This document shows, piece by piece, positions 36,893 through 48,482 of a stretch of DNA of 64,000 nt. Position 1 is the first letter of the stretch. Every line of letters starts with the position of its first letter. Location: positions 24,757,066 through 24,821,065 of the forward strand of contig NC_092467.1 of NCBI RefSeq assembly GCF_047495875.1, read 5' to 3'. The stretch is from Pithys albifrons albifrons (taxonomy: Eukaryota > Chordata > Aves > Passeriformes > Thamnophilidae). The translations under genes were made by a program, and so were the position numbers. The notes under the pieces were generated by a model, which saw only the letters and a list, made by a program, of their open reading frames with translations, made no database searches and was not told the origin of the DNA.

Positions 36893-39189
36893 CTGGAGAG
36901 GAACAAAGAAGCATGCAGCTGTCAGAGCAATAAACCAAAGGCACCTTTCCCCCAGTATCTTCTCTGGGTTTGCTGGTGCCAACAACTAAGCACAAATCCA
37001 AGCCTGTTCTTAAGTCTGGACTCACTCTCTGACTACAGTGGCCACATGCAGTCAGCCTCAGGCTGGAGTACTGAGCCCAGTGGGCTCAATGTTCTCTGCT
37101 ATCCATATGGATGATGCCCAAGGGAATCCAAGCATGAAATCGCCAGAGACTATGCTTGGTTCTGTGTGGAGTTTGGCCACTGAGCAGCATTGCAGCAGTG
37201 TAGCTGGACAGACAGACCCACATCATTAGCTCAGCTGTTTCTCATGTGAGTGTGAGACCTGCTGCATTCATCTCTCTATGCCCCCTCTACTTCAACCATC
37301 TTTTCCTTAAATTCCAGTTCTTCAGGACAGGCAATATGTCCTCTTGCCCATTTGGGCAGTGGCTGATCTCACAGCCAGTACCTACACAACACCTGCCCAA
37401 AATAACAACAGAATCCAGTACTGCTCTGAATATTCCTCACTGCAATATGAATGCAGTATCTTTTCAGATGGATAAAGGTCCCAAATTGTAACAGAAAGGG
37501 GGACTCTTTGCTCCATATCTCAGTTGTCCAGTAAGTGGAACTAGTCATCCAAGTTGACTCTCTAGCCAGTGGAGAATAAAAGACCCCAGAAGGTGATCCA
37601 GAACATTCCCAAAAGATATCCATACTGGAGAGCTGAGCTGACTGCAGAGGGAACCTTGGCGATGACTCAAGCAGGTAACACTTAGATGCTCAGTGAGACA
37701 AATGCCATCCACAGATATTGAATGACACACCGTCAGTCACAGAAGTCTGTAAGGATGCAAATATGGGTGTTCTGCCACCTGGACCACGTTTCTACCATGA
37801 TTCACACCATCTTTAATGTGATCACAGGAGATCCCACAGGAGGGGACAGGGAAGCTGGTTTGCCTCTGCAACTGTAAAATGAAACCCGAACAAGGTTTGT
37901 GCACAAGCAACACCAGCTCCTGGATGGAAGCTCATGGAAATTGAGATGATGAAGCTGAAAAAGAGCCTGTGTGAGGATCTGCCTAGGACCCAAAGCAGGA
38001 ACACATAGCCCTGACTGACAATAGCATCTTCTCCATGGAGAAGGTTATTGGATGTGATAAGAGCTGGCTTTGTGTTTGCTGTACTTTACTGGGAAGTCAA
38101 ATTGCCAGAAGCCAAATTTTCAGCAGTTTGCTGGTGATGTCTTTGATTTTACAGGCAGGAGAGCATTTCTCTCCCCAGCCTGATGACAAACAATAGCGGT
38201 CTGCTCTCTCCTACTCCCCTGCCCAGCTCCCTAACTTCTTCCCCTCTCTGCTGTCAAATCCCTTTCAAAAGTGTTGTTAACAGAAAGTTGATACCATGTA
38301 ATTTCTACTGCAAGAGCCAAGAATCACTGTTATGCTACTAACAATCTGAAATGGCTAAATATAAAAAAAAATCACAAACAAACAAAAAACAACAAACCAA
38401 AACCAAACAATAAACTATCACCCATCACACTAAACACGCCAGTGAGATCAGCTGGGCAGTTTCAACATGTTTCCTAGGTTATAGAATTTTCCAGCACCTC
38501 CAGCTGAGGCAAAGCTCTCTGCTTTTCTGTTGGGTGTCATATCTCATTTCCTTGGCTTGGGCTTTTGTTTAGACCTGAATGAGTGCAGCAGTGAACTTTA
38601 AGTAAAGTTCATTTTCAGTGAGACATCAGCTGGAGACAACAGGGACAGCTGCATGAAAAGATTAAATTCTTCCTCATCTGGGGATGCCTGACTGGGGAGG
38701 GGTCTCTCAGCAGGTAAAGATTTATCAGGAAACTGAGATTGTGTGAAAGAGAAGGGGCATTTTCTCCACTTGCCAGGCTAACACATATGCATGTTTCCCT
38801 AGCAGTGTCCTTTTGTTCTGCCTGGGAACCCTGGCATGTTGATGTGAGCTGGAGTTCTGATTCTGTCTCTTTCACCAGCCCTGGACCAGCAACAAGATAG
38901 CTGCTGGTTAAAGACATACATACACACACTGTTTGCAGACCAGCTCTTGCAAATGCCGATAGGAACCTTTGACACACAGAGGCTGCAGATACCTCAGTGT
39001 GGTTCTTCCTCTTGGTTTGCCCTATATTCTACTGCTGAAAAGTGCTCACCAGGGAACTGCGTGGCTTCTCATGGTTAAATTACATCACAGGTTCACTCCA
39101 CCAGGTTTCTCCCTCTTGACTCCTCAGTAATCACCTGCTTTCTCTGTGAAAAAATTTCCCCTCCTGGGACAGTTTGGCAGCTGTCATAC
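36893..39189 (-). other. Predicted intron of the TMEM275-like gene
   Basis: The intron is defined by the donor CAG|GTATGAC (intron starts 39189, reading down) and the acceptor CTCTCCAG|GG (ends 36893). It contains no convincing further exon and no known repeat apart from the A-rich tract at 38.4 kb. If the middle exon is skipped, the intron runs from 41378 to 36893. Confidence 0.45.
38361..38414 (+). repeat. A-rich low-complexity tract
   Basis: Runs of A are mixed with CAAA, ACAAA and CCAAA units. It lies inside the predicted intron and looks like a decayed insertion tail or a simple repeat. Confidence 0.6.
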
Positions 39190-39505
39190 CTGCTGGTCTC
39201 CAGTGGGATGCATAAACAAGCCGGCTGCCTCTGCTCTTGGGCGAGGGAGGCATCATGAGAAGTCAGGCTTCCACTGAGATTTTCAAGAGGAGCTTCAACC
39301 TGTTGCCCACTGGATCTGTTGAGGGCACCTGTAGTCACTCCAAAGAGACCATGCTGGTTTCTGGCTGCTTTCAAGGCTTCAGTGTTATCACCCAGCATGG
39401 TCCCTGGTAGCATATCTTCTCTGCCTGGCAATTTTTGTTCATCATTACAGATGCCTGAGCATATGAGGTTAAGCTTTGGCAAAATTCTCACCAGACCTCC
39501 CGAGG
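39190..39505 (-). CDS. Candidate upstream exon of the TMEM275-like gene
   Basis: On the minus strand a strong acceptor (TTCTCCTCCCCTGTTACAG) ends at 39506 and a good donor (CAG|GTATGA) follows position 39190. The 316 bp between them are open throughout one frame. That frame ends with AG, which joins the first G of the main exon in phase and continues directly into the transmembrane protein. Possible starts are ATGs at 39413 (G at -3) and 39398 (ACC before ATG). The first gives 287 residues in total. The added ~105 residues (74 encoded here) are polar, with no signal peptide, membrane segment or known domain. Against coding use, out-of-frame ATGs precede both starts in the same exon, and I do not remember TMEM275 having such an extension. 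It may instead be a 5' UTR exon that is open by chance. Confidence 0.35.
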
Positions 39506-41378
39506 CTGTAACAGGGGAGGAGAAGAACAAGAGGCTCATTCAGGCACCATTGACAATGGTAAGAGTTCATCCAAGGACAGGTCACCCCAGCAGGTAAAAG
39601 AGGAGCACAGGTACACTCCAGAAGGATAAATGACACAGGAGAACGATCCAACTGAGCTCAGGGTGGGTTCAGTCACCATCAGCTTCCCAGGCATTGATGG
39701 TTGCTTCCCAGTGAGGGGACTAGATCTACAGTACAGAAACAGGGATTGGGAACATAAGACTGAGACCTCTCACACTGCAGCACGACTGGAGGTGGAACTG
39801 GCTACTCCTTGGGGCCCCATGAGACAGGCAAACAACACTTGGTTGTGCCAAGCAACTGGTCAGAAAACAGCTGCTACCTGCCTCCTGGCAAGTGAAGAGG
39901 GGAGAAGGGAGTCAGGGTTAAACTGTGTAAGTGATTCTGGGGCTTATCACACCCTTTATGTAGCTGCACCATAAGTGTTCTGGCCATGCTATGTCCAAGG
40001 TAAACTTTCTTTCCCATCTTCTTTGCTTGGAGCACCTACATGGGGTAACAGATCTTTCCCAGCAGTAAGCAGTGGAGTCACTGGAGATTCTAAGGGGAAC
40101 CCTGCCTGGAACCTCTCCCACCAACTTGGGGACAGAAGACCTGGAAAACAAGCATCATCACAGGGCTAGGACAGGACCTACACACACATCACAGAGTAAC
40201 CAACAGCACATAGAAGACAGCATTTTTGGGCTGGGAATATTTGGAAAATAGATCAATGTTTGCTTTTTTCTTGATCTCCATTCAAAACATCAGGGATTAT
40301 ACACAAGGGATTCCAGTTTGAAAACCAGATGACATAGGGATGAGAAAACCAGAAGAGCAGTGGAGGATAAAACAAAAAACAAACCAAGGCTACAGAATGT
40401 CTTATGTTATTCTCTACCTTGTAAGTCTCTGCAACAACACCAAGTCCATGTTCATTGTGATTGTCATGTACAATAAAAGCACCTTTGCTCTCCTGTCATC
40501 TCCTAAAGCATAGGCTGCTGGTATGGGTAGTAAAGTCAGCATCCTTCTCCATCCCTTCTCAGCTACAAGAATGTTCATGTGTGGGTCAGCTCCCACTGCT
40601 GACCTCCCTGAGGATATCTGGCAGATTTTACCTTTCACTTCAGCAAAGTCAATGGCTTGAAAAATGACCACATTTCCAGCCAAATTTTACTGTCTAAAAT
40701 GAGCAACTTCTGTTCTATCAGGACTGGGAAAAGTTCTCTTTGAGCTCATTGTTTGAAACAGGTTCTTTTCTTATGGTTTGAAGTGTAGGTTTCTTCTCCA
40801 AACATTTCAGCTTGAAGTGCAGTACTCTGAGCACTGCTATGTAAAAACAAAAGCTGCATATCCAAGCTAGCATGATGGAAATCCAGAGGCTATAGTGATT
40901 TCTTCCAGGAGAATATCCATCCTCCCTATATTCTCAGAGGGAAAAAAAAGACTTTCATTCATATCTCAGAGACTTCCTAGAGCTCCAAGAGCATACTGAC
41001 ATATTCATCATTTTAAGAGCATCATTTCAAGCCATACCAGCAGCACCAGCAGAATGTACAGCTAGGCACTCTTAGTTGCTGTGAGGGGGATTGAACTGTC
41101 ATCCTTCCACACTGTCTCATTGCAGCAGCACAACCAAAATATTTGTCAGACCTCAGATGAATCTCCTTTCTAAAAGTGTGATGGCACAGCAAAATAATGA
41201 CAGTGATCAGCAAACAGAAATTGCAGTCAGACAGCTACAACCACCCCCTGCACACGGCCAGACTCACAAACACACAGGCACGCACGCTTTAGCTATTATG
41301 AGAAGCACAAGACTTTTTTTCCTGGGCAAAGTGCTGGGAAACTCTTCAGCAGGGCCAGAGAAAGCCTCGGTGTCTTAC
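39506..41378 (-). other. Predicted first intron of the TMEM275-like gene
   Basis: It lies between the consensus donor CAG|GTAAGA at 41378 and the acceptor ending at 39506. It consists of single-copy DNA with only short incidental open frames. No known repeat or RNA gene was recognised. Confidence 0.45.
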
Positions 41379-41870
41379 CTGGGCTGGACCGTTCACAAGG
41401 AAATGCGTTGGGGAGAGCAGGTGCCCTGAGTCTCCACTTCACCCTCCAGTCGGGGATAACAAAGCCATGGCTAGTCCCAGGAGTGGCGGGGCTGAAGACC
41501 AGCTGTGCACTGGGAGGAAAAGGATCTCACATCCCTCCTCCCCTCTCGTCACCGAGCTCAGGAAACTTTGCTGGGGTGTCAGACGGGCAGTCCTCGGAAC
41601 AGCTCAGCAGGTTCTGTGCGAGCTCGGCCACCTTCTCTCCACTTTCTTCCTTCCCCTCGGAGGATAATGCTGTTCTCCTTAGACAGAAGGGGGTTTAGCC
41701 GCAGCATTCCTGGCCCGCCGCATCTTCTTCTGCCTCCTGCTTCTCCTCCTCGAGCCCGCCGTCCCCAGCAAGGCTCAGCCCACCGCCCCCCGCTGTCCGG
41801 CACTGCTCACCCTCTCCCCGCTCGTTTTCTACTCCAAGGCTTCAGCTTCCGCCCCCTTCAGCTCACAGAG
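41379..41870 (-). other. Predicted first (5' UTR) exon of the TMEM275-like gene
   Basis: A near-perfect splice donor on the minus strand (CCCAG|GTAAGACA) ends this segment at 41379. It lies directly downstream of the CpG island. The left end of the transcript is a guess: a TATA-like AAAAATAAAGG word on the minus strand (plus 41893-41901) would place initiation near 41865-41870. Joined to either downstream exon, the reading frame of the protein has no ATG in this exon. In the frame that continues into the 39505 exon, a TGA at 41529-41527 closes it, and spliced directly to 36892 a TGA lies about 16 nt before the donor. The exon is therefore untranslated. It holds a nine-codon upstream ORF at 41468-41439 in a strong initiation context. 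Confidence 0.45.
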
Positions 41871-42110
41871 GTGCCTGGAGCAGAGCATCCCCTTTATTTT
41901 TCCCTAGGGAGAGCTAAAACCCGGGAGCGCGTCAACGCCGAGGGTCAGCCCCAGCGGCGCTCGGGCGGCCTCGGGGCGGAGAACAGAGCGCGGCCGCTGC
42001 AGGGAAGAAGGAGAGACACCGCCAAATGCCAAGCAATAGGATGCAGGCTCGCTGATGCTGCAGCGAGGCACGGATCTCTCGAACGCAAGAGGTCTGAAAC
42101 GCGTGTTACG
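41560..42110 (-). promoter_or_regulatory. CpG island, probable promoter of the TMEM275-like gene
   Basis: Several dozen CpGs, including a dense core at about 41920-42000, lie in a GC-rich stretch that contrasts sharply with the flanks. It sits just upstream, in minus-strand terms, of a consensus donor and about 5 kb from the coding exon. Position and orientation fit a CpG-island promoter. Transcription in the plus direction is also possible, as such promoters are often bidirectional. Long open frames here (270 codons plus, 140 and 132 codons minus) are a by-product of GC richness. Confidence 0.6.
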
Positions 42111-45100
42111 AATGAAAAAAAAAAAAAAAAGGTGATGTACGGTTGCCTTAGGTTGCTGGAGGGATGCCGGAGGGAGGCAGGAGGGATGCAGGAGAGAGCC
42201 TTTCCTGTGCGGCCGACATTGAGGGTTGTTGAGACTACCACCAGACATGGAAAGTTCAGGGTGTGGGGGCTGGAAAATAAAAAGAAAACCATCCCCAGAT
42301 GCAAAACTGATATTTGAAAGTGGCAATCAGATCTCAGGTACACTTAAATGTACTTATGCTAAAAACATGCCTAATGCTAGACCCTGTTGCTAGCACAGCC
42401 AAGATCTTGACTCCCATATTAAGAAGCCAGTCTTTGTGTTTGCCGAGTTAGTGATCACAGGAAACATAGCAAACTGCAAGTTATGCACTGGATGGAGTAA
42501 AGATAATCCTCTCACAGCTTAAGTGGTGCTGACACTCACATGTCCTCATCTGCTCTCCATGCCCACACTGCTGTAACCAACCTGGATGCTGCCAGCGACA
42601 GATGAGCAGAGGCTTTTCTCCAATTTATTGCACAAGAATCCTGTACGAACCAGGTGGGAGCAGATTGAACATCAATCATGCTCCCCTCTTTCTTAAATTA
42701 CTGCTTTCATGACTGAGAGAGGAGAATGGTAACAGAGATGGTTAAAAACAAAGGTCAAAGAGAGAAATCACTGAAGAGGAATGAACACTTAATTCTCTCA
42801 ATTCTCCAGCCACCACTCCAGCCTGAGTATTCCTAAAACAGCAGGTTCCTCTACTCCACTATATTGCATTTCACCTGACAAGGCATCCTAGAAATCTAGG
42901 CAAAAACAAGTTTGACAGAAAGAAAGGGGTTCAGTCTCTGTCAAGGAAGACAATTCTGTTTTCGCCTCAGCTTGAGTAAAACCAACAGTACACTGCATGG
43001 CTTGAGCAAGAGGGTAGGAGGGATGTCAGAAAAGCAGTGCTGATCAGATGTGTTGACTACCTGGGCTTATAGAAAGAAATAACTGGGAAATCTCATTTCA
43101 GACCTTTCCAGAGATGTAGTGTCTCCTCTAGGGATTCCTCAGACTTGTAACATTAAGTTCAAAATAGCTCACTACTCAACCCTACCAGAAGAGTAATGGG
43201 AGAGTGCACAATAAGAGATTTTCTGAAGAAGATCTCCCCATGGCACCTCTGAGAGAGACAGTTCCACACGTGGCAGACCGGGTATTTAATGTTTGCTGAC
43301 AGTTGCTGGGTAGAAACCAGTGTAACTCCATGGAGCTCAACAGAAACAGTCCAATAAGCCATGTTTATGTAGGAACAGTGGATGTCAGAGGGAACCAGAC
43401 CGGTCATTGATTCAAACCCACTGCTATCAAGTTGTATAATAGCATTCATAAAGTGTTCAAGCTCCAAAGGGGGCCAATTACCACTGAATGACCTGTGAGT
43501 TATTCCCTAATTGCTCAAAGCAGTGATAAAGAAGGCTGCTCCTGCTTCAGTCTGACTGTTGCATATCTCTCCATCACACTTCCTGCCTAACGGTCCAAAA
43601 ACCTAATAAAAAGGCTTTACTGAAATATTGCATATTTTGGGCTCCACCGAAGTAATAACTCTGTGTTTCGCATATGTGGCCCTGACAACCTGGCAGACTG
43701 CGTTCATGTGATTAAAACAACTGCTAATTCAAGAACTAAAATTAGAGGCTGTATTTCCCACTGGTATATATCAGAGCAGATTCATTTCCTTGTAGAGCTT
43801 TCATGAGCATTCATGATTTGCCAAGGGGGTTTTGCCAGACTGATGGCTTCTAGTTTCAAACTTGCCAGGAACTGGGAAGCCCTGCCTTCTTCAGAGGAAA
43901 AATCCCAATCCTCAACTGACTAGAAATTATATTCCTCTGGGGGAAGCTCTTTGCTCCCTGCTTCTGCTGAATTCAGAACTTAGCTGAAGTCAGAAATTTC
44001 TGAATGTGAGACAACATTGCATGCTTTTCCCACTGGCAGTTCCTGGCTCTGGTTTTAGTACTAAGAAATCTGTCTCAAGCACCCTTGCACCTTCCAAGAC
44101 TGGGCTTTAGTGCCACGATCTCCTGGCCTGGAGCAGGTCAGGATGGTGCCTACCACATATGAAGTCTTTATATATCACAATGTTTACAGAGGGTTTCTCT
44201 CTGCATGAATAACTGAAAAAGGTGGGAAGGATGAGAATGAAGCACAGAGGTTGGGACTAATACTCAAGTGAAAGCACAGAAGCAGCATTCATGCTTATGA
44301 GAACAGCAGCACGCTAACAGCCCAGTTCCTCAACTCGACAGCACCAAAATGCAGCAGCCCATGCTGCTGCCAGCTGAACCATGCCCATCACACACAAGTG
44401 TGTGGGAGACGGAGAATGCCTGGAAGTTTATGGCAATTAATAAGATCATTAGACAAAGGTCACTGCAGAAATCTCCCCCTGCAGATTTTCATGAGATCTC
44501 CAGAACTGGCACTTCTCTGTGAATTTACAGTTTAATTGCCTCTTAAGGGAAGGAAACGCCAGACTGACTCTGCTGCTGGCCAAACCAACTCTGAATGCCA
44601 CTACGTCTGTCTGAAAGTTTACACTGTGGCAGAATCCCCTCTGTCTCATTGTTCTGTGCTCTGTTCAGTCTCTGGCAGTTCAGAGGAGAAAAAGGTCAAT
44701 TTTTGTAGCAATGTTTACATGTCTACAACATCAAGTTCATAAAGAAGAAGGCAAAAAAGAAATTAGTATTTGTCATTCCTTAGAGGCAGCTGTGAAATTA
44801 CTATGCAGAAGATTTAAAACCACACAGGAGACACCGATTTGTACATTGTGTAATTAAAATCACAGGATTGTACCACGCAGAACACCAGTATTAATGTTCT
44901 CAGACCCAGAACACAGATGCAGCTGGACCTGTCACACACAACAGACCAGCTGCAGCTTCTGGCTCACAATGTTATCATTGGGAATAACGTAAGGAGGAAA
45001 GCTTGTTCTAGGTTTGCCACTGTCCTAATCTATTCTGTTACTGAGAGTGGTTGAGGCAGAATAATAGGTGACTTTACTTAGTCCCATATGACTGTGGTCA

Positions 45101-48100
45101 CATAGGGGATGAAATTTCTGTTTTTTTTCTGAATATAGAGCCAAACTGGCTTTTCTTATCAGAGAAACCTGGAACACACACTTCATGCCTAGTCTCCCTC
45201 AGTACAACTGCAATATACAACTCTTACTCATCTCTTCCCTGGAGCTCTTTCACTGTGAGCAGCACTGTCTCTTCATGACCTGAAGCATTTGGGCCAGCTG
45301 TCTCCCATTCCATTAGCAGATGTTCCTATGCCCATGGCTTCTTATATGTACATCAAACCCCTTAGAGCAGGGCTCAGTTAGCTCCCAATTAATCATTTCT
45401 GCTGAAGACTGTAGGCACAATACCTGTATTTGCTCACCAGGGTGCATCTCCTCAGGCTGCTGGCAGTTTCTTACCATGTGTCTGTAGAGCACTCAGCCCA
45501 GCTGAACCCACTTACCCTCTCTGTTCAAAAACCTGTGACTTGGCCTGGACAAAACCTCTCCTGCATGATCCACTCATGCCAAGACTGCCATGCACAGTGT
45601 TGAGGAAGCTGAAATTAGAACAGGAGAGACTGGGAGACAGACTGAGAAAGGTATAAAGAGTTGTCTTCATGCCACGCTGCTTGGGTATTGGGCCCTGGAC
45701 AGATGGGAATCTCAGCTGGGCAGTCAGCAGGTACCATCAGCCTGACTTCCAGCATTACTCAGGCTTTTCCTCTACCCTCTGATCCAATGGTCTACTTCCA
45801 GAGCACTTCAGTGGTTTGTTATGGTTTTTAAAATTATTTGGAGATAGTATTTTTCCCTTCACATGAACAAACAAACAAACAGGCATCCAGGCTTTCAAAC
45901 AAGTTTTTCCTTCCTGTGACATCTCAAAATACTGGAAAGTTAGCAGACAGGAAACATCTGTGCAAGTAGCTGTCCTGTTACATAAACAGTTCAGTAATTT
46001 TTTATGAAGCTTTCTCAAATAGAAGGAAATCAGCAGGTCAATTATCAGCAAGAGGCAAATATTTTTAATTACCTTGCAGGGAGGATTATGTCTCCTCTGT
46101 TTAATTCTCAGTGTCTCACTGACAACCTAATTAGCAAGCAGCATCACTGGAAGAGCAGACCTGAAGTTATGTGGCTTTACTCACCCAGGAATCAAACACC
46201 CACTTCATTTTCCTCTGTCATTTTATTGATTTCTCTGCTAACCAGATCTCACCAAAGTGTAGTTGATCTGGAAGAGACAAAATCATACAGTGTGCCATCA
46301 GCAGCTCTCCCTCATGATTTCAAGCACAGTTCATCAGAGACTTCAGTGTTACATCATCTTCTTTAAAAGAAGTGTTGGTAGAGATTTTAGGTGGAGGACT
46401 CTTGGCTCCTCATTAACTGAAATCAGTGTACTTCATATATTATAGTTTATACATGGTATGTTGCATATTAAACATTATAATAGTTTTACTTGTCTCTCTT
46501 CTCCAGGAAGAATACACCAATACACGTGATCTGCATTTGAGCTGCCAAGGCAATGGAAGTAGCACCACAAGAACTTCTGATGTGCATGAGAACAGAGTCA
46601 GGCCCCAAACATGAAATATCACATGAACAAGGAATTGTCCTTCCAAGACAATTTATGCTCTCCTATTGGAAGTACGCCTTAGGTGAATTTGAGTACGTTC
46701 CTGAGGATGGGATTTAGGTGGCATCACAAATCAGCAGTGGTGAACTGGAATTTTGATTGTGAAGAAAAACAAAAATGATGGAATCTGAAAGGAAACAATA
46801 ACCATATGTCATGTCCTCTCTGAATCCAATTCTTTTTTATATTCCTCATCCCCATGGGCAAAAGCACCTACATGGTGAATAAGACCAACAGAATCTACTT
46901 CCTAGTGGAAGCAGACTAAGCTAGTTTCTATGGGTAAAATGGTGAATTATAGCTTTCCACATTCAACCTGTCCCTGGACATGGAGACCAAACCCCCTTTG
47001 GAACAGGTCGGATGTTGCTTTGTGAGCTATCATAAAGAGACTTAATTTGTGCCTCATATCCACCTGATGGTCAAGTTGTAGCGTGCCAGACCACAAGAGA
47101 TACTAATTACCAGCAGCAAAAATCACACTATTCTTGCCAGTTTGTATTCCTGGAAAATCTAGCTTTGAGGGATGTCAGACTCAACATCATGAACAGATGG
47201 TATTTCTGTCTGAAGAGGAGACATGTCCTTGATCAGTCTTTCACTGCTTAGGGTGCTGATGCTTTTGTTTCTCATCCAACAGTCTTCACACAAGGACTAA
47301 GGCTTTACAAGGCAGCACTCGGTCTACAAGGATGATTAAGACCTGGAAATACAGGCAGAAAAGCAATGTCAGGATGATATAGTTCATGTCCTTTCAAAAT
47401 ATCTTGGATATAGATGTGATCTCTTGAAAGATTTTTTGACTTGCAAAAACTTTTGGACCCCTCATGGTTCAGTCTGCAGTACAACAGTGGAACATTTCAC
47501 AAGATGAGTCCTTAACTCTTCAGAGCAGCAAAATAAGCAAGAATGAAGTGAGAATTAAAGATCAGAACTGGAAGTCCTTACATGAAGGTCTGTAAACTTT
47601 TTCAGTGGGTATCCTATCTCCTCAACTGCAGGTTGTGTGAAAAAACCAGTCTGTTCAGATCCTTCTGTGGCTTAGCCAGATCCCATATATCTTCACAGTA
47701 TTTGTTGCAGTTACTTCAGCAAGCCATGAACAAGGTTTGTAGGATGCTGCCTTGTGAGTATTTACCCTCTGGAAGAGAGCAGATGTCTGCAGCCTTCATA
47801 TGGAATATCAAGTTATAACACAGCATAGCACAGACCATTAATCACATCCTTAAATGAAGTGATTATAAGGTCATCACGTCAAACATTGCCTAGCACCGTT
47901 GTGCCTGCACAAGTTTTATTTTACACAGAGCCTGGAGAAGCATCTGTTTAAAACACTTGACTCCAACTCATTAGCTCTGCCACAAAGCCACTCTCCCAAT
48001 ACACTTAATCTTTCTGCCTCTCTGTTCCTATACCACCCTCCCAGCGTCCTCACCGAACACACTGAGCGGTTTTGCCTGTTCCTCGAAGTACCTGCTGTCA

Positions 48101-48447
48101 GCATGGATTCAGCTCTCAGACACCGCAGATCAGAAGTCCTGTGTTTGCCTGGAACAGACACAGAGAAACACACATCCCTCACCAGACCCCATAACTACCC
48201 ACTGGTTCCATAGGGAGCAACTGCTTCTCACAGGTTTGAGATTAGCTGCATGTGGTAGACATCCAGCTAATGCCTTCGAGAGCAAGACCTTTTTGCCTTC
48301 AGAAGCAGGATCCAGAGAAGGAAAAGAAATCCTGTGATAATTATGTGCCATGAAAAATATGGCAGCTCATACATGATTAATTCAGCAGGCTTTGGAGAAA
48401 GATCCTCAGCAGAAAGCAGCAGTCACCTACTGCAAAGAGCAGTCACC
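42111..48447. other. Intergenic DNA upstream of the TMEM gene
   Basis: It opens with a 17-A run (42115-42131) and a short GGAGGGATGC-type repeat near 42158-42197, then ordinary single-copy DNA. No exon, tRNA or known repeat was recognised. Open frames up to 120 codons (46004-46366 plus) show no domain. Confidence 0.45.
43600..43830. promoter_or_regulatory. Candidate conserved non-coding element
   Basis: Balanced, repeat-free sequence has retained CpGs (CCACCGAAG, TTTCGCATATG, CTGCGTTCATG) and stacked TTA/TAAT words, followed by 'gagcattcatgatttgcc'. The texture matches the other enhancer-like blocks. It lies about 1.5 kb upstream of the CpG island and could serve that promoter. Confidence 0.3.
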
Positions 48448-48482
48448 AGTGTTAACCCTCAAGACAACTGAGGGTTAACACT
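48448..48482. repeat. Perfect inverted repeat: 14-bp arms, 7-nt loop
   Basis: AGTGTTAACCCTCA (48448-48461) and its exact reverse complement (48469-48482) flank the loop AGACAAC. Each arm contains the palindrome GTTAAC, reminiscent of HNF1 half-sites. A perfect 14-bp hairpin with so short a loop is not expected by chance in 64 kb. It is too short for a microRNA precursor. It could be a regulatory dyad, a fold-back created by template switching, or the remnant termini of a tiny transposon. Confidence 0.85.

Noticed and set aside
41505..42317. 270-codon plus-strand open frame, the longest in the window
   Set aside because: It lies across the CpG island, where GC richness removes stops. It includes a lysine run from the poly-A tract at 42.1 kb, has no domain, and opposite-strand frames are equally open.
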